A stretch of 64,000 nucleotides of DNA from Bradyrhizobium aeschynomenes (GTDB taxonomy: Bacteria; Pseudomonadota; Alphaproteobacteria; Rhizobiales; Xanthobacteraceae): contig NZ_JABFDM010000004.1 of NCBI RefSeq assembly GCF_013178945.1, forward strand, positions 310,001 through 374,000. The letters are read 5' to 3'. Each line of letters opens with the position of its first letter. Position 1 is the stretch's first letter. The notes beneath the pieces were generated by a model that had not been told where the DNA came from, did no database searches, and saw only the letters and a program-made list of their open reading frames with translations. The position numbers and the translations under genes were made by a program. This document shows, in pieces, positions 52,267 to 61,789 of this stretch.

Positions 52267-54069
52267 TCACCGGCACCGTCTTGCAAGGGCGAGGCCCATC
52301 AGCACGAAGGCGGAGGTCACTTCGGGGCCGCCGACCAGGATGCGGGTTGGGGTCTTCATCTTGTTCCACTCATAGGCGCGGTACGGGTGCCGCCGGCCGC
52401 CTTCGCCGAACGCCGTCACGATGCAATGCACCGCCGGCGCGAAGCTTGCTTCATTGCCGCCGAGATGGCCGAGCGCGATCAGCGCCAGCGCGGCGTCGAA
52501 CGGGTTCATCTCGCGGCCGACCAACTCGTCCTCGACATAGGCGAGAACACGCAGCCGGATCAGCTCGAACGCGCCGCCGGGATCGATCGCCTGCCGCGCC
52601 GCCTGCGGCAGCGCCATGAAGGCGTGATAGCAGCGGCCGAAATAGGCGCAGTACAGCTCCGGCAGATAATAGATGTGCGCGCGCGGATCGGCGAAGGCGC
52701 CGCTCAGGACCAGCCGCTGCTGGAAGCCCACGATCCGCCTGATGAAGGCGAGTCGCGCCTCGGTCTCCAGGATCTGCCAGCGCGTCAGATTCCGGAACGA
52801 CACTTCGAGCACGTCGAGATTCAAGGTCGGATCGAGGTCGTTGCCGTAGGGCCGCTCGCCGGCCATGCTGTCGATCCAGGTGGCGACGCCGCCCTCGTAG
52901 TCGATGTTGTCGTTGATCGGCACCGTCACCCGCGGCTCGTTGCCGCCGGCGCGCACCTGATAGCCGGCATAGAAATCGACCAGCGGCTGGTCGAGGATCG
53001 GATCGTTGGAGCCGGCCTGGGTCGCCGCCGAGAACGAGCACGCCGTGGTGTCGCAATCCGGCACGTAGACGCCGAAGCCGAGGTCCTGCTTGATCTGGGT
53101 GAAGAAGCGCGAGAACCGCGGATGCGGCGGCGGCGCCAGCGCGGTGACGACATGATAGCTCTTGCCGTCGGCGCCGCGCACCTCCTCGCGGCTGGTCTCG
53201 AGGCAGAAGTCGACCATGGCGGCGATGGCGGCACGCGCCGCGCCGGTCTGCTCGGACGAGGCAAGGCCGGTCTCCAGATAGCTCAGCAGCGCCTCCGTGA
53301 AGAACGCATCGTAATAGGCCGAGCGGTGCCGGATCTGCACCGGCTCCCACATCGGCTCGGCGATGCCGCGCCACGGCGGATTGATCACGGCCGCTGCCGG
53401 CGAGCGGGCGATGAACACGCGGGCGAGGTTGAACATCAAGGTCGAGTTCTTGTAGCCGCGGGCGTCGAGGCCCTGCAGCGCCATCAGGACCTCGCGTCCC
53501 CTGATGTCGGGATCGCCGATCAGGTTGAAGGCGGCGTAGGTCGGGATGAAGCCGTTACGGCCATAGGAGCCGAGCAGATCGGCGCCACAGGCGCGGATCA
53601 CGCGGTCGATCTCGGCTGCGGGCGGCATCGCCACGGCTCCGGTCCGGCGCGGCGGGGCCGGGTGCTGCAACGTGATGCCGTCGACCAGCTCGGCGATCGG
53701 GCCGCCCACGCTCTCCCAGTCCGGCGTCGGATTGTCGCGGGCGAGAACCAGCGCCTGGCGCAGCGCATTGAGCCGCGCGGGATCGTTCAGCTCGGGCAGC
53801 CCGGCGCGGCGCAGCAACGTGCGCAGCGCGGGGTTGCCGAGCGCGGTCCGGTAGAATTTCGACAGATGCGGGTCGCCGCCGCTGCCGGGCTGGCGCAGGA
53901 TGGGATCGCAGACCTCGTACAGCGAGGGACCATCCTTCCGGGCCGTGAGCGTGCGACAGGCGGCTCCGGCGAAATATTGCAAACTCAACGTCGGGACTCG
54001 CGGGTTGTCGGGGGCGGGACGGTCGGCATGCACGGCAACGGCGCCCGGCCAACGGCTCGTCACGCGCAT
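52267..54069 (-). CDS. Unrecognised 600-residue protein
   Basis: 600 residues, ATG 54069. No signal peptide, membrane span or motif that I recognise. The sequence is helical with regularly placed aromatic residues (YRTALGNPALRTLLRRAGLP, NGFIPTYAAFNLIGDPDIRG, YDAFFTEALLSYLETGLASS), which would fit an alpha/alpha barrel, but this is only a visual impression. Several Cys (YVPDCDTTAC, ELYCAYFGRCYHAF) might coordinate metal. It sits alone between the previous membrane protein and the pseudocaspase module. GC and codon use are like the core, so it is not obviously foreign. Confidence 0.75.
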   Translation of the reverse strand: MRVTSRWPGAVAVHADRPAPDNPRVPTLSLQYFAGAACRTLTARKDGPSLYEVCDPILRQPGSGGDPHLSKFYRTALGNPALRTLLRRAGLPELNDPARLNALRQALVLARDNPTPDWESVGGPIAELVDGITLQHPAPPRRTGAVAMPPAAEIDRVIRACGADLLGSYGRNGFIPTYAAFNLIGDPDIRGREVLMALQGLDARGYKNSTLMFNLARVFIARSPAAAVINPPWRGIAEPMWEPVQIRHRSAYYDAFFTEALLSYLETGLASSEQTGAARAAIAAMVDFCLETSREEVRGADGKSYHVVTALAPPPHPRFSRFFTQIKQDLGFGVYVPDCDTTACSFSAATQAGSNDPILDQPLVDFYAGYQVRAGGNEPRVTVPINDNIDYEGGVATWIDSMAGERPYGNDLDPTLNLDVLEVSFRNLTRWQILETEARLAFIRRIVGFQQRLVLSGAFADPRAHIYYLPELYCAYFGRCYHAFMALPQAARQAIDPGGAFELIRLRVLAYVEDELVGREMNPFDAALALIALGHLGGNEASFAPAVHCIVTAFGEGGRRHPYRAYEWNKMKTPTRILVGGPEVTSAFVLMGLALARRCR

Positions 54070-54418
54070 ACATGGTTCAAACTGACACGCTGGACGGTCA
54101 AAGACAACGTGAGCGGGGTCACTGCGGAGGCTGGGGATTTGACCGCAATGTGGCTCTCCGGCGGTCCGCCTGGGGCCGTTTGGAGATCGGCGTCATGGTT
54201 AAATTCGCCTTAATTTCCAAGTGCTTGAAAAGTCAATGGTGTTCCGATGTTGCCTGATCGGCGGGTTCGGGTTAAGCCTTTCTTCGTTGCGGTGCCGCAA
54301 TTTGCGCGCAAAGTGACGACACATCGTCTCGCAACCCCTCAAACCTCAGAGGCGCCAGCGCGACCAAAGGGTGCGACCCTTTGGAACGACTGGATCGGCT
54401 CGGACCAGGATTGACGTG

Positions 54419-55282
54419 ATGACCGCAAGGCAGCCTTCTCTCTCTCGCCGGTCGGCCGTGATCGCCGCGGCGCTGCTGTGCACGGTGTCGCTCGCGCTCG
54501 GCGCGCATGCTGCCCTGAACAAGCGGTCGATCGACGGCGGCAAGGCGGACGCCGTCGAGCAGGGCGCCATGTCGGCCGGCACCGGCGCGCGTCTCGCGCT
54601 GGTCATCGGCAATGGTCACTACCCCGACGCCAACGCCCCGCTCGCCCAGCCGATCAACGATGCCCGCGCCCTCACCGGCGCGCTGCGCCGCGACGGTTTC
54701 GACGTCGACATCGTCGAGGATGCGCGCAAGGACGACATCAGCCGCGCGATCGAGCGCCTCAAGTCCAGGATCAAGCCGGATTCGGTGGTGATGCTGTTCT
54801 TCGGCGGCTTTGCCATCCAGTCGGGCCGCGAGAGCTACATGATTCCGGTCGACGCCAAGATCTGGCGGGAATCCGACGTGCGCCGCGAGGGCACCAGCGT
54901 CGAGCGCGTGCTCGATGCCGTGCGCGAGCAGGGCGCGCGCGCCAAGCTGGTCGTGATCGATGCCTCGCGCCGCAATCCCTATGAGCGCCGCTTCCGTTCC
55001 TATTCGCACGGCCTCGCGCCGATCACGGCGCCCGCGAACGCGCTGATCCTGTCGTCGGCGACGCCGGGCCAGGTGCTGGACGATCCGAAGGATCAGGCCA
55101 ACAGCGTGCTGGTGTCGGAGCTGCTCAACCAGCTTGGCAAGAGCCCGAGCGCCGAGGCCGTCTTCAACAAGACCCGCAACGCCATCGCGCGCAGCTCCGA
55201 CGGCGAGCAGGTGCCGTCGGTGTCGTCCTCGCTGGTCGAGGACATCCGCCTCAGCACGGACGTCGCCAACGCCGGCAGCTGA
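54419..55282 (+). CDS. Secreted caspase-like protein lacking catalytic residues (copy 1)
   Basis: 287 residues, ATG 54419. A signal peptide or membrane anchor (AVIAAALLCTVSLALGAHA) is followed by a p20-like caspase fold: RLALVIGNGHYPDANAPLAQ (about 58-77), NDARALTGALRRDGFDV, then VVMLFFGGFAIQSG and VVIDASRRNPYERRF. In active family members the third block has GHG and the last has DACR; here Phe131 replaces His and Ser183 replaces Cys, so peptidase activity is not expected. It may be a scaffold or ligand-binding relative. The downstream adaptor gene on the opposite strand repeats the arrangement found at 60,101-63,560. Confidence 0.85.
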   Translation: MTARQPSLSRRSAVIAAALLCTVSLALGAHAALNKRSIDGGKADAVEQGAMSAGTGARLALVIGNGHYPDANAPLAQPINDARALTGALRRDGFDVDIVEDARKDDISRAIERLKSRIKPDSVVMLFFGGFAIQSGRESYMIPVDAKIWRESDVRREGTSVERVLDAVREQGARAKLVVIDASRRNPYERRFRSYSHGLAPITAPANALILSSATPGQVLDDPKDQANSVLVSELLNQLGKSPSAEAVFNKTRNAIARSSDGEQVPSVSSSLVEDIRLSTDVANAGS

Positions 55283-55321
55283 GGCCGCTCCCTCCAAGAT
55301 GCTTCGCCATATCGGGTCTTC

Positions 55322-55554
55322 ACCCTCCCCTGGAGGGGCAGGGCTATCGCATTCGAAGATCGCAATGATGCGTTCGTCTCTCTCCACGTCGTCATGGCCG
55401 GGCTTGTCCCGGCCATCCACGTCGTCCGGCTGCTGAGAACGGCGTGGATGCCCGGGACAAGCCCGGGCATGACGGATTAACCAACTGCCAGGATTGGTCG
55501 TCGCGAGAGACCAGTGTCTCCATATGCGACTGCCCTGCCCTCCAGGGGAGGGTG
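55322..55554. repeat. Nested palindrome containing REP-like copy 2
   Basis: The outer near-perfect inverted repeat is CACCCTCCCCTGGAGGG (from 55322) against CCCTCCAGGGGAGGGTG (to 55554). Between the arms lies the 83-bp REP-like element 55391-55473, which matches copy 1 at 39525. It separates convergent genes and could terminate transcription on both strands. Confidence 0.8.
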
Positions 55555-55587
55555 AACAGCGCGTTTGCCGCGCGGCTGTTTCGTCCC

Positions 55588-56469
55588 TCAATTGCTCGCC
55601 ATCACCGGGCGCACCGGGTCGCCTTCGCGCAGCAAGGCGCCGGCGCGGGTGACGACGATTTCACCCTCGGCGAGGCCGTCCTTGATCTCGACCTGGCCGC
55701 CGGCCATCAGGCCGATCTCGACCCGCTTGGTCTCGATGCGCTGGGCGCGGACCACCTGCACGACGGTGCCGTCGGAATCGTAGAGGATCGCCGTCAGCGG
55801 CACCGCGACGCCGCAGCTCTGGCCGATCTTGATCACCGCGCGGCCGAACGCGTTCACCAGCAGTTTCGCATTGCCGGTGATGCCGATGAAGGCCTGGCCG
55901 AGCTGGCTGTTCGGCTCCACGGTCGGCGCGACGCGGCGGATCCTGCCGTCGACCTCGCCGGCGCCGACGATACGGATCCTGGCCGTCTGGTTGACCGCGA
56001 GCTTGGCGAGCTGGGCTGATGGCACCAGGCCGACGAGGTCGTATTCGTTGCGCGCCAGGATCGAGAACAGCGCCTCCCCGCGGCCCGAGGCGAGGGCGCC
56101 GATGGTGGCGCTGGACGACAGGACGGTGCCGGCAACCGGCGCCTGGATCGTGATCGTGCCGCCCTCGGGCGGCGTCAGCCGCGCCAGGGCCTGCCCGGCG
56201 GTGACGGTGTTGCCGGCATCGACCATCACCTCCGCCACCTTCAGCCCCGGGCGATCGGGTCTCACCGCGGTCTCGTCGCGGGCCAGCACCATGCCCGACA
56301 CTTCGACCGTGTTGTCGAAGCAGGCCTTGGTGGCCTTGAGCACGCTGACCGCGGCGCCCTTCGGCGCGCCATCCTCGGCCGCCGCGGCCGCCTGAATCAG
56401 GGCCAGCAGGCCGACCGCTGCGAGCAGCGGCGTCCGGCGCATCGTGGCGGCAATTGCGGCATGTCCCAT
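55588..56469 (-). CDS. RND efflux periplasmic adaptor subunit
   Basis: 293 residues, ATG 56469. Signal peptide, then a HlyD/AcrA-like layout: VEVSGMVLARDETAVRPDRP (barrel-sandwich strand), VAEVMVDAGNTVTAGQALARL (lipoyl half-motif), a very short hairpin replaced by the GGTITIQAPVAGTVLSSSAT second half, and a beta-barrel with RRVAPTVEPNSQLGQAFI. The predicted alpha hairpin is nearly absent, shorter than classic AcrA. It lacks a pump or outer membrane channel next to it, unlike copy 2, so it may serve a distant transporter. The two window adaptors share distinctive motifs (KACF, SCGVAVP). Confidence 0.85.
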   Translation of the reverse strand: MGHAAIAATMRRTPLLAAVGLLALIQAAAAAEDGAPKGAAVSVLKATKACFDNTVEVSGMVLARDETAVRPDRPGLKVAEVMVDAGNTVTAGQALARLTPPEGGTITIQAPVAGTVLSSSATIGALASGRGEALFSILARNEYDLVGLVPSAQLAKLAVNQTARIRIVGAGEVDGRIRRVAPTVEPNSQLGQAFIGITGNAKLLVNAFGRAVIKIGQSCGVAVPLTAILYDSDGTVVQVVRAQRIETKRVEIGLMAGGQVEIKDGLAEGEIVVTRAGALLREGDPVRPVMASN

Positions 56470-56677
56470 GCGAAACCGATCCTCGCGTACCCACATCATC
56501 GAACGGCTGTCGCCGGGGATAGCAGACGCGCCGCCGCCGGGCCAGCCGACCCGCGTCCCCAATAGTCGCGCCAGGAGGCCGGGACGTTCAGCCGGCGCCC
56601 CGATCGCGCCGAACTTCCCGGTCATCGCCACGTTGACGCTGCCGAACGTCAGCCGTCTGTCACCTGGGATCACGATC

Positions 56678-57691
56678 ATGCTTCGGCTCTGGTTACCGCT
56701 TCTGCTCTGCGCCGCCCTCGTCACATCAGCGGTCTCCGCCGAGCTCACCGCCGACTCCGTCAACGGCGCCGAGCTGCGCAAGCGGCCGCCGGCCGAGGAG
56801 AAGATGGACCCGGTGGCGATCCGCGCCCAGGTGCTGCTCGACCGTGCCCATGTGTCGCCGGGCGAGATCGACGGCCGGTTCGGCGATAATGCGCGCAAGG
56901 CGCTGGCGGCGTTCGCCAAGGCCAAGGGGCTCGCCGGCGATAAGGGTGTTACGGGCGACAAGGGCCGCGCCGGCGATGCGAAGCTGACGCCCGAGCTGTG
57001 GGATGCGCTGCTGCGCGGCGATCCGGCGCCCGCCATCGTCAGCTACACCATCACCCGCGACGATGTGAAAGGGCCGTTCCTGAAGAAGCTGCCGCAGAAG
57101 ATGGAGGACATGAAGGACCTGCCGGCAATCGGCTACACCTCGCCGCGCGAGGCCCTGGCCGAGAAATTTCACATGAGCGAGACGCTGCTCGCGGCGTTGA
57201 ATCCAAAGGGCACCTTCGACAAGGAAGGCAGCGAGATCGTCGTCGCCAACGTGATCAGGCCGGACGAGAAGCTGCCGGAGATCACCAGGCTCGACATCGA
57301 CAAGGATGCCGGTCACGTGCAGGCCTTCGCCAGGGACGGCAAGCTGGTCGCAGTGTTTCCCGCCACCGTCGGCAGCGAGGAGAAGCCGACGCCGGAGGGC
57401 ACCTTCAAGGTCACCTCGCGCGATGCCGATCCCAACTACCGCTACAATCCCGACTACGCATTCGAGGGCGTCAAGGCGCGCAAGCCGTTCACCATCAAGC
57501 CCGGCCCGAACAGTCCGGTCGGCGCCTATTGGATCGGCCTCTCGGTCGGCAACGGCTACGGCATCCACGGCACCGCCGAGCCCTCCAAGGTCGGCAAGTC
57601 GGAATCCCACGGCTGCGTCCGCCTGACCAACTGGGACGTGCGCTTCCTCGGCGAGCACCTCGCGAAGAAGGTGTCGGTGGAGCTGCGGTGA
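56678..57691 (+). CDS. L,D-transpeptidase with peptidoglycan-binding domain
   Basis: 337 residues, ATG 56678. Signal peptide, then a peptidoglycan-binding domain (RAQVLLDRAHVSPGEIDGRF...), interrupted by a short collagen-like run GDKGVTGDKGRAGDAK, and a C-terminal YkuD domain with HGTAEPSKVGKSESHGCVRL containing catalytic His and Cys (SHGCVRL). It would cross-link peptidoglycan through 3-3 bonds or attach proteins in the periplasm. LysM-like residues (REALAEKFHMSETLLAALNP) lie between the two domains. Length is normal. Confidence 0.92.
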   Translation: MLRLWLPLLLCAALVTSAVSAELTADSVNGAELRKRPPAEEKMDPVAIRAQVLLDRAHVSPGEIDGRFGDNARKALAAFAKAKGLAGDKGVTGDKGRAGDAKLTPELWDALLRGDPAPAIVSYTITRDDVKGPFLKKLPQKMEDMKDLPAIGYTSPREALAEKFHMSETLLAALNPKGTFDKEGSEIVVANVIRPDEKLPEITRLDIDKDAGHVQAFARDGKLVAVFPATVGSEEKPTPEGTFKVTSRDADPNYRYNPDYAFEGVKARKPFTIKPGPNSPVGAYWIGLSVGNGYGIHGTAEPSKVGKSESHGCVRLTNWDVRFLGEHLAKKVSVELR

Positions 57692-58942
57692 GCGCAGCGA
57701 ATGTTGCTGCGATGTCCACCGGTCTTCAATGAAGCCGAACCGCTTCAATGGAGCCAAGCCGCTTCGCCAACCTCCGCCGTCGTCCCGGCCTCGAGCCGGG
57801 ACCCATCACCCCAGTGAGGAGTTTGAGGCAGGTACGTCGTTAGAGCCCGCTCACCACACCCGCCGCGGAGTATGGCCCCCGGTCGGCGCCACGCCGCGCT
57901 TTCGCACATCGTGGCCTGTCCGGGACGCCGGTGGTGGGTGAACTACTAACAGTGCCGCATACAGCGCAGTGCTCGTGACTGTGCCCTCGCCCCTTGGGGG
58001 AGAGGGCATGCACGTAGGACCGACAAACTCACTTGGGTGAGGGGCGTCTCTCCACAAGTGTCGTTCGCGGAGAGATACCCCTCACCCAACCGCGTGCGCG
58101 GACCGGCCGGAGATGCCCTCTCCCGCAAGGGGCGAGGGCGCTGCATTTGGCGGCGCGCTTGCTGCTCGCATTCGGTTTGTAGGGTGGGCAAAGGCGCACC
58201 GGCTCGCTCTTGAACGCCTTGGTCAGGGTCGCCGCTTCCAGCCGCTCGGCGAGTGCGCCCCGCCGCGCCGGGCGCTCGTCCTGGCCGGCGAGAAAGTCGA
58301 AATTGCTGGACGCCCCCATCGCGGCTCAATGAACTCGTCAGAAAAGCATCCGCAATCCTTGGTCGCATCCGGCGAATTTGTCTAGCGAATTCAAGCTGAT
58401 TTGGGTTGTCCAGATCTTCGGCAAAAAAGAAATCTCTTGTGTCGTCGGGCAAATCAGGCGGACATTTGCGCCCGTCCCGCCTCATTGAAGAGGGGCGCCT
58501 CGCGAACGTCACGATGCGTTGGGGTGGGATGCGATGGCCACGGCGTGGCGCAGCGTGCTCAGAGCATGCCGACGTACGCCAGGCCGTGGACGGTGAAGTC
58601 GCAGGGTCCTGGCCTCCCGACGCTGAGGTCCGCGCAATGCGCGTGATGCGCGCGTTGTCGCTACGGTGGCAAACCAGCCGGTCACCGGGGAGACTGCGTA
58701 TAATCCGTAAAGCCGTCGTGCAGGGAGGGCCGGGTCATCCGGCTGACCTGTGGTTCTGCCGCGTGCTTGTTTGCTGCACGCGGACCGCAGGCCTCAGCCG
58801 AGGCCTGGCCTTCCCTGCGCCCTCTGCCATGAAGAGGGTCTCACGACGATCACAGCTCGGACGCGAAACGCGCCGCGAGACCGCGGACCTGCAGCCGCGT
58901 GGGCTGTTTGACAATCACATCAGACGAACAGGTTCTTCGCCC
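57692..58942. other. Palindrome-rich non-coding region
   Basis: About 1.25 kb without a supported gene. Positions 57984-58139 form a nested palindrome. From about 58400 to 58920 an open plus-strand frame has Arg/Trp/Cys-rich, repetitive composition with no protein-like pattern, of the sort commonly seen in intergenic repeat elements of Bradyrhizobium; I treat it as non-coding. No terminator with a T run is seen. Confidence 0.5.
57984..58139. repeat. Nested palindromic repeat
   Basis: Outer arms GCCCTCGCCCCTTGGGGGAG (from 57984) and CTCCCGCAAGGGGCGAGGGC (to 58139) are near-inverse. Inner arms TTGGGTGAGGGG (58033-58044) and CCCCTCACCCAA (58078-58089) are perfect inverse. Same architecture as the elements at 43400 and 55322 but with different sequence. 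Confidence 0.75.
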
Positions 58943-59749
58943 CTATGTCGCGAACGACCGCGACGGCGCCACGTGCAGCGCATAGGCATCGGCCGCTTCG
59001 TTGACGCGCGGATACAGCTCGGTCACCAGCGGATCGTGGCCCGGAATGAAGCGGTCGGGATGTCCGGCGAGGCGCTCGATGGTCTCCCAGCCCTGCGCCA
59101 TGTCGCCGACATTGTAGACGATCGGAAACGGGCTGCGGCGCTGCAGATTGGCGTAGTAATGCGCGGCGTCCGAGGCGAGCACGACGGGGCCGCGCGCGGT
59201 GTCGACGCGGACCACCTGCAGCCCGTCGGAATGGCCGCCGACGCGGTGCACGGTGACGCCGGGCGCGACATCGCCGTCGCCGTTGTGGAAGGTGACGCGG
59301 TCGCCATAGACGTGCCGCACCATGGTGGTGACGTGCTCGACCGTGAACGGGTAGCGCAGCATGCCCAGGCACATGCAGCGGCCCGTGGCATAGGCCATCT
59401 CGCGCTCCTGCAGATGGAAGCGCGCATTGGGAAAGCGGTCGAGATTGCCGGCGTGGTCGTAATGCAGATGTGTGACGATGATGTCGCGGATGTCGGCGGC
59501 ATCGACGCCGAAGGAAGCGAGCGCATCGACCGGGTCGCGGGTCAGGGTGCGGTGGCGGATCTCGGCCTCCGCGGCGTTGAAGCCGGTGTCGACCAGGATG
59601 TCGCGGCCGCCGGTGCGAATCAGCCAGACGAAATAGTCGAGGTCCTGCGCCGTGGTGTCGTGCGGATCGGGCTGCAGGAAGTTCATGTGCAAGGTGCGCG
59701 GCGACATCGTCGCATAGCGCAGCGCATAGATCTCGGTGGCGTTCCCCAT
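58943..59749 (-). CDS. Metallo-beta-lactamase-fold hydrolase, acyl-homoserine-lactonase-like
   Basis: 268 residues, ATG 59749 (GAAGG upstream). HLHYDHAGN (zinc ligands), the FPNARFHLQEREMAY segment, GGHSDGLQVVRV and LASDAAHYYANL, with FIPGHDP near the end, is the N-acyl homoserine lactonase/lactonase-like subgroup. Zinc-binding residues are intact, so a lactone or ester hydrolase is likely; quorum-signal turnover is possible but unproven. Cytoplasmic. Lies divergent from the second pseudocaspase module. Confidence 0.88.
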   Translation of the reverse strand: MGNATEIYALRYATMSPRTLHMNFLQPDPHDTTAQDLDYFVWLIRTGGRDILVDTGFNAAEAEIRHRTLTRDPVDALASFGVDAADIRDIIVTHLHYDHAGNLDRFPNARFHLQEREMAYATGRCMCLGMLRYPFTVEHVTTMVRHVYGDRVTFHNGDGDVAPGVTVHRVGGHSDGLQVVRVDTARGPVVLASDAAHYYANLQRRSPFPIVYNVGDMAQGWETIERLAGHPDRFIPGHDPLVTELYPRVNEAADAYALHVAPSRSFAT

Positions 59750-60100
59750 CAGGCCTTCTCGTTCTCGTTGTTGGGCGCGTCGGTGATCGCGCCTGCCGGC
59801 ATCGAGCCACCGCCGACGCCGAAGGTCAATTGCCGTGGACGTCGAACCGGACCGCGGTCGGCCGAGACAAAGCGTGAGGCATCTCACATTGCATGACGCC
59901 GGTATCGCGGCATGGTCGGGCGGTGTCGTGGAAGCGCAGGCTCGCAAGAGCCCTTGCATCGGCGGCTGTCGCACTCGACGATTCCTCAATCGCTGCAAGC
60001 GGTTGACGTGTCGTCACGGCGATTTGATAATGCCTGACGCGTGGGATAAGGTCGCCGCGGCGCAAGCTGGACGGCGCCTGTTTGCTGGACCGCCATCGTG

Positions 60101-61645
60101 ATGACGCTTCGCCTGCTGTTGCTGCTCGGTTTGATGTTCTCGATCATGTGGTCCGGACCCGCTGATGCGGCCGGCGATCGCTTCGCTCTCGTGATCGGCA
60201 ACGCGAAATATCCGGATGCCGAAGCGCCGTTGAAGGAACCGCTCAACGATGCGCGCGATCTCACCGACGAGCTGAAGCGCGACGGCTTCGCCGTCGAGAC
60301 GCTCGAGAACGCCACGGGCGATGCGATGCGCCGCGGGCTCGAGCGGCTCTATGGCAAGATCAAGCCGGGCTCGGTGGCGCTGGTGTTCTTCTCCGGCTTC
60401 GGCATCCAGTCGAGCCGCACCAGCTACATGATCCCGATCGACGCGCAGATCTGGCAGGAGGCCGATGTGCGGCGCGACGGCATCAGCCTCGAGCAGGTGC
60501 TGCAGGAGATCAACAGCCGCGGCGCCGGCGTGAAGATCGCGCTGCTCGATGCCTCCCGGCGCAATCCCTATGAGCGCCGGTTCCGCACGGCGTCGGCCGG
60601 CCTCGCGCCGGTGATCGCGCCGAGCGGTACCTTGGTGATGTACTCGGCCGCGCTGTCGTCCGTGGTGTCGGATACCGGCCGCGACCGCAGCCTGTTCGTG
60701 CAGGAGCTGCTGAAGGAGATCCGCGTTCCCGACCTCACCGCCGAGGAGACGCTGAACCGGACCCGCGTCGGCGTGACGCGGGCCTCGCGCAGCGAGCAGG
60801 TGCCGTGGATCTCGTCGTCGCTGGCGGAGGACTTCTCCTTCGTACCGGGAGCGGGCGGTGCCCGCCCCGCCCCGCCGGTCGAGAGCAGCGCGGCGCCCGC
60901 GCCGGTTCCGACGCCTGCGCCGACGCCGACCCAGGTGGTCGTGGCGCCACCCGTGCCGGCCCCGCTGCCGCCGGTTCCGCCGGTGCCGCAGCCTGCACCG
61001 GTTCAGAAGGTGGACACGCCGCCCCCGGCCCCGGTCGCGCCGGCTCCGCCTGCGCCGACACCGGCGCCCCTGCCGCCGGTCGCGAACGTCGCCCCCGCGG
61101 CTCCGGTCGCTCCCGCAGCCCCGGCTGCTCCCGCGCAAGATCCGTTCGCCGAGGACCCGACCATCAAGAGCCTGACCGCCAAGATCGCCGCCAATCCCGA
61201 GGACGCCAGCGCGCTGTACCGTCGCGGTCAGGTCTATGCCAGCAAGGGCGCCTATGCGCAGGCGATCCGCGATTTCGACGATACGATCCGGATCAATCCG
61301 AAGGACGTCGAGGCGCTCAACAACCGCTGCTGGGCCCGCACCGTCGTCGGCGAGCTGCAGGCCGCGCTGCGCGACTGCAACGAGGCGCTGCGGCTGCGGC
61401 CGAATTTCGTCGACGCGCTCGACAGCCGCGGCCTCGTCAATCTCAAGAGCGGCGCGGCCAAGAACGCGATCGCCGATTTCGATGCGGCGCTGAAGATCAA
61501 TCCGCGGCTGACCTCGTCCTTGTACGGACGGGGTCTGGCCAAGCAGCGCAACGGCGCCGCGCAGGAGGGCGCGCTCGACATCGCCAACGCCAAGGCGATG
61601 GACCCCAACATCGCCCGCGAGTTCGAAGGCTACGGCGTGCGCTGA
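60101..61645 (+). CDS. Secreted caspase-like protein lacking catalytic residues, with TPRs (copy 2)
   Basis: 514 residues, ATG 60101 (GTG one codon earlier is possible). A signal peptide precedes the caspase fold RFALVIGNAKYPDAEAPLKE, with ALVFFSGFGIQSSRTSYMIP (Phe100 in place of the catalytic His) and ALLDASRRNPYERRF (Ser152 in place of Cys). The same two substitutions as in copy 1. A long Pro/Ala linker (about 255-350) leads to TPR repeats (AQAIRDFDDTIRINPKDVEA, LQAALRDCNEALRLRPNFVD). This fits a protein-protein scaffold in the envelope rather than a peptidase. First gene of the downstream RND cluster. Confidence 0.87.
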   Translation: MTLRLLLLLGLMFSIMWSGPADAAGDRFALVIGNAKYPDAEAPLKEPLNDARDLTDELKRDGFAVETLENATGDAMRRGLERLYGKIKPGSVALVFFSGFGIQSSRTSYMIPIDAQIWQEADVRRDGISLEQVLQEINSRGAGVKIALLDASRRNPYERRFRTASAGLAPVIAPSGTLVMYSAALSSVVSDTGRDRSLFVQELLKEIRVPDLTAEETLNRTRVGVTRASRSEQVPWISSSLAEDFSFVPGAGGARPAPPVESSAAPAPVPTPAPTPTQVVVAPPVPAPLPPVPPVPQPAPVQKVDTPPPAPVAPAPPAPTPAPLPPVANVAPAAPVAPAAPAAPAQDPFAEDPTIKSLTAKIAANPEDASALYRRGQVYASKGAYAQAIRDFDDTIRINPKDVEALNNRCWARTVVGELQAALRDCNEALRLRPNFVDALDSRGLVNLKSGAAKNAIADFDAALKINPRLTSSLYGRGLAKQRNGAAQEGALDIANAKAMDPNIAREFEGYGVR

Positions 61646-61789
61646 ATTTTTGCGCGCGCCGACCGGCCGTCTCGAACCATGCGGCGCGCCGGACCGACAT
61701 ATCGAGCGAACAGCCGACATCGTGAGCGGGGCGTTCGCGATGAGGTGGGACATGAGTTCGCGTGAGTCGCGCGCGAGGAGGGATTGGCA

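Noticed and set aside
58406..59896. Plus-strand open frame of 496 residues
   Set aside because: Its second half is antisense to the metallo-hydrolase gene and its first half has no protein-like pattern; better read as a repeat-type intergenic region.
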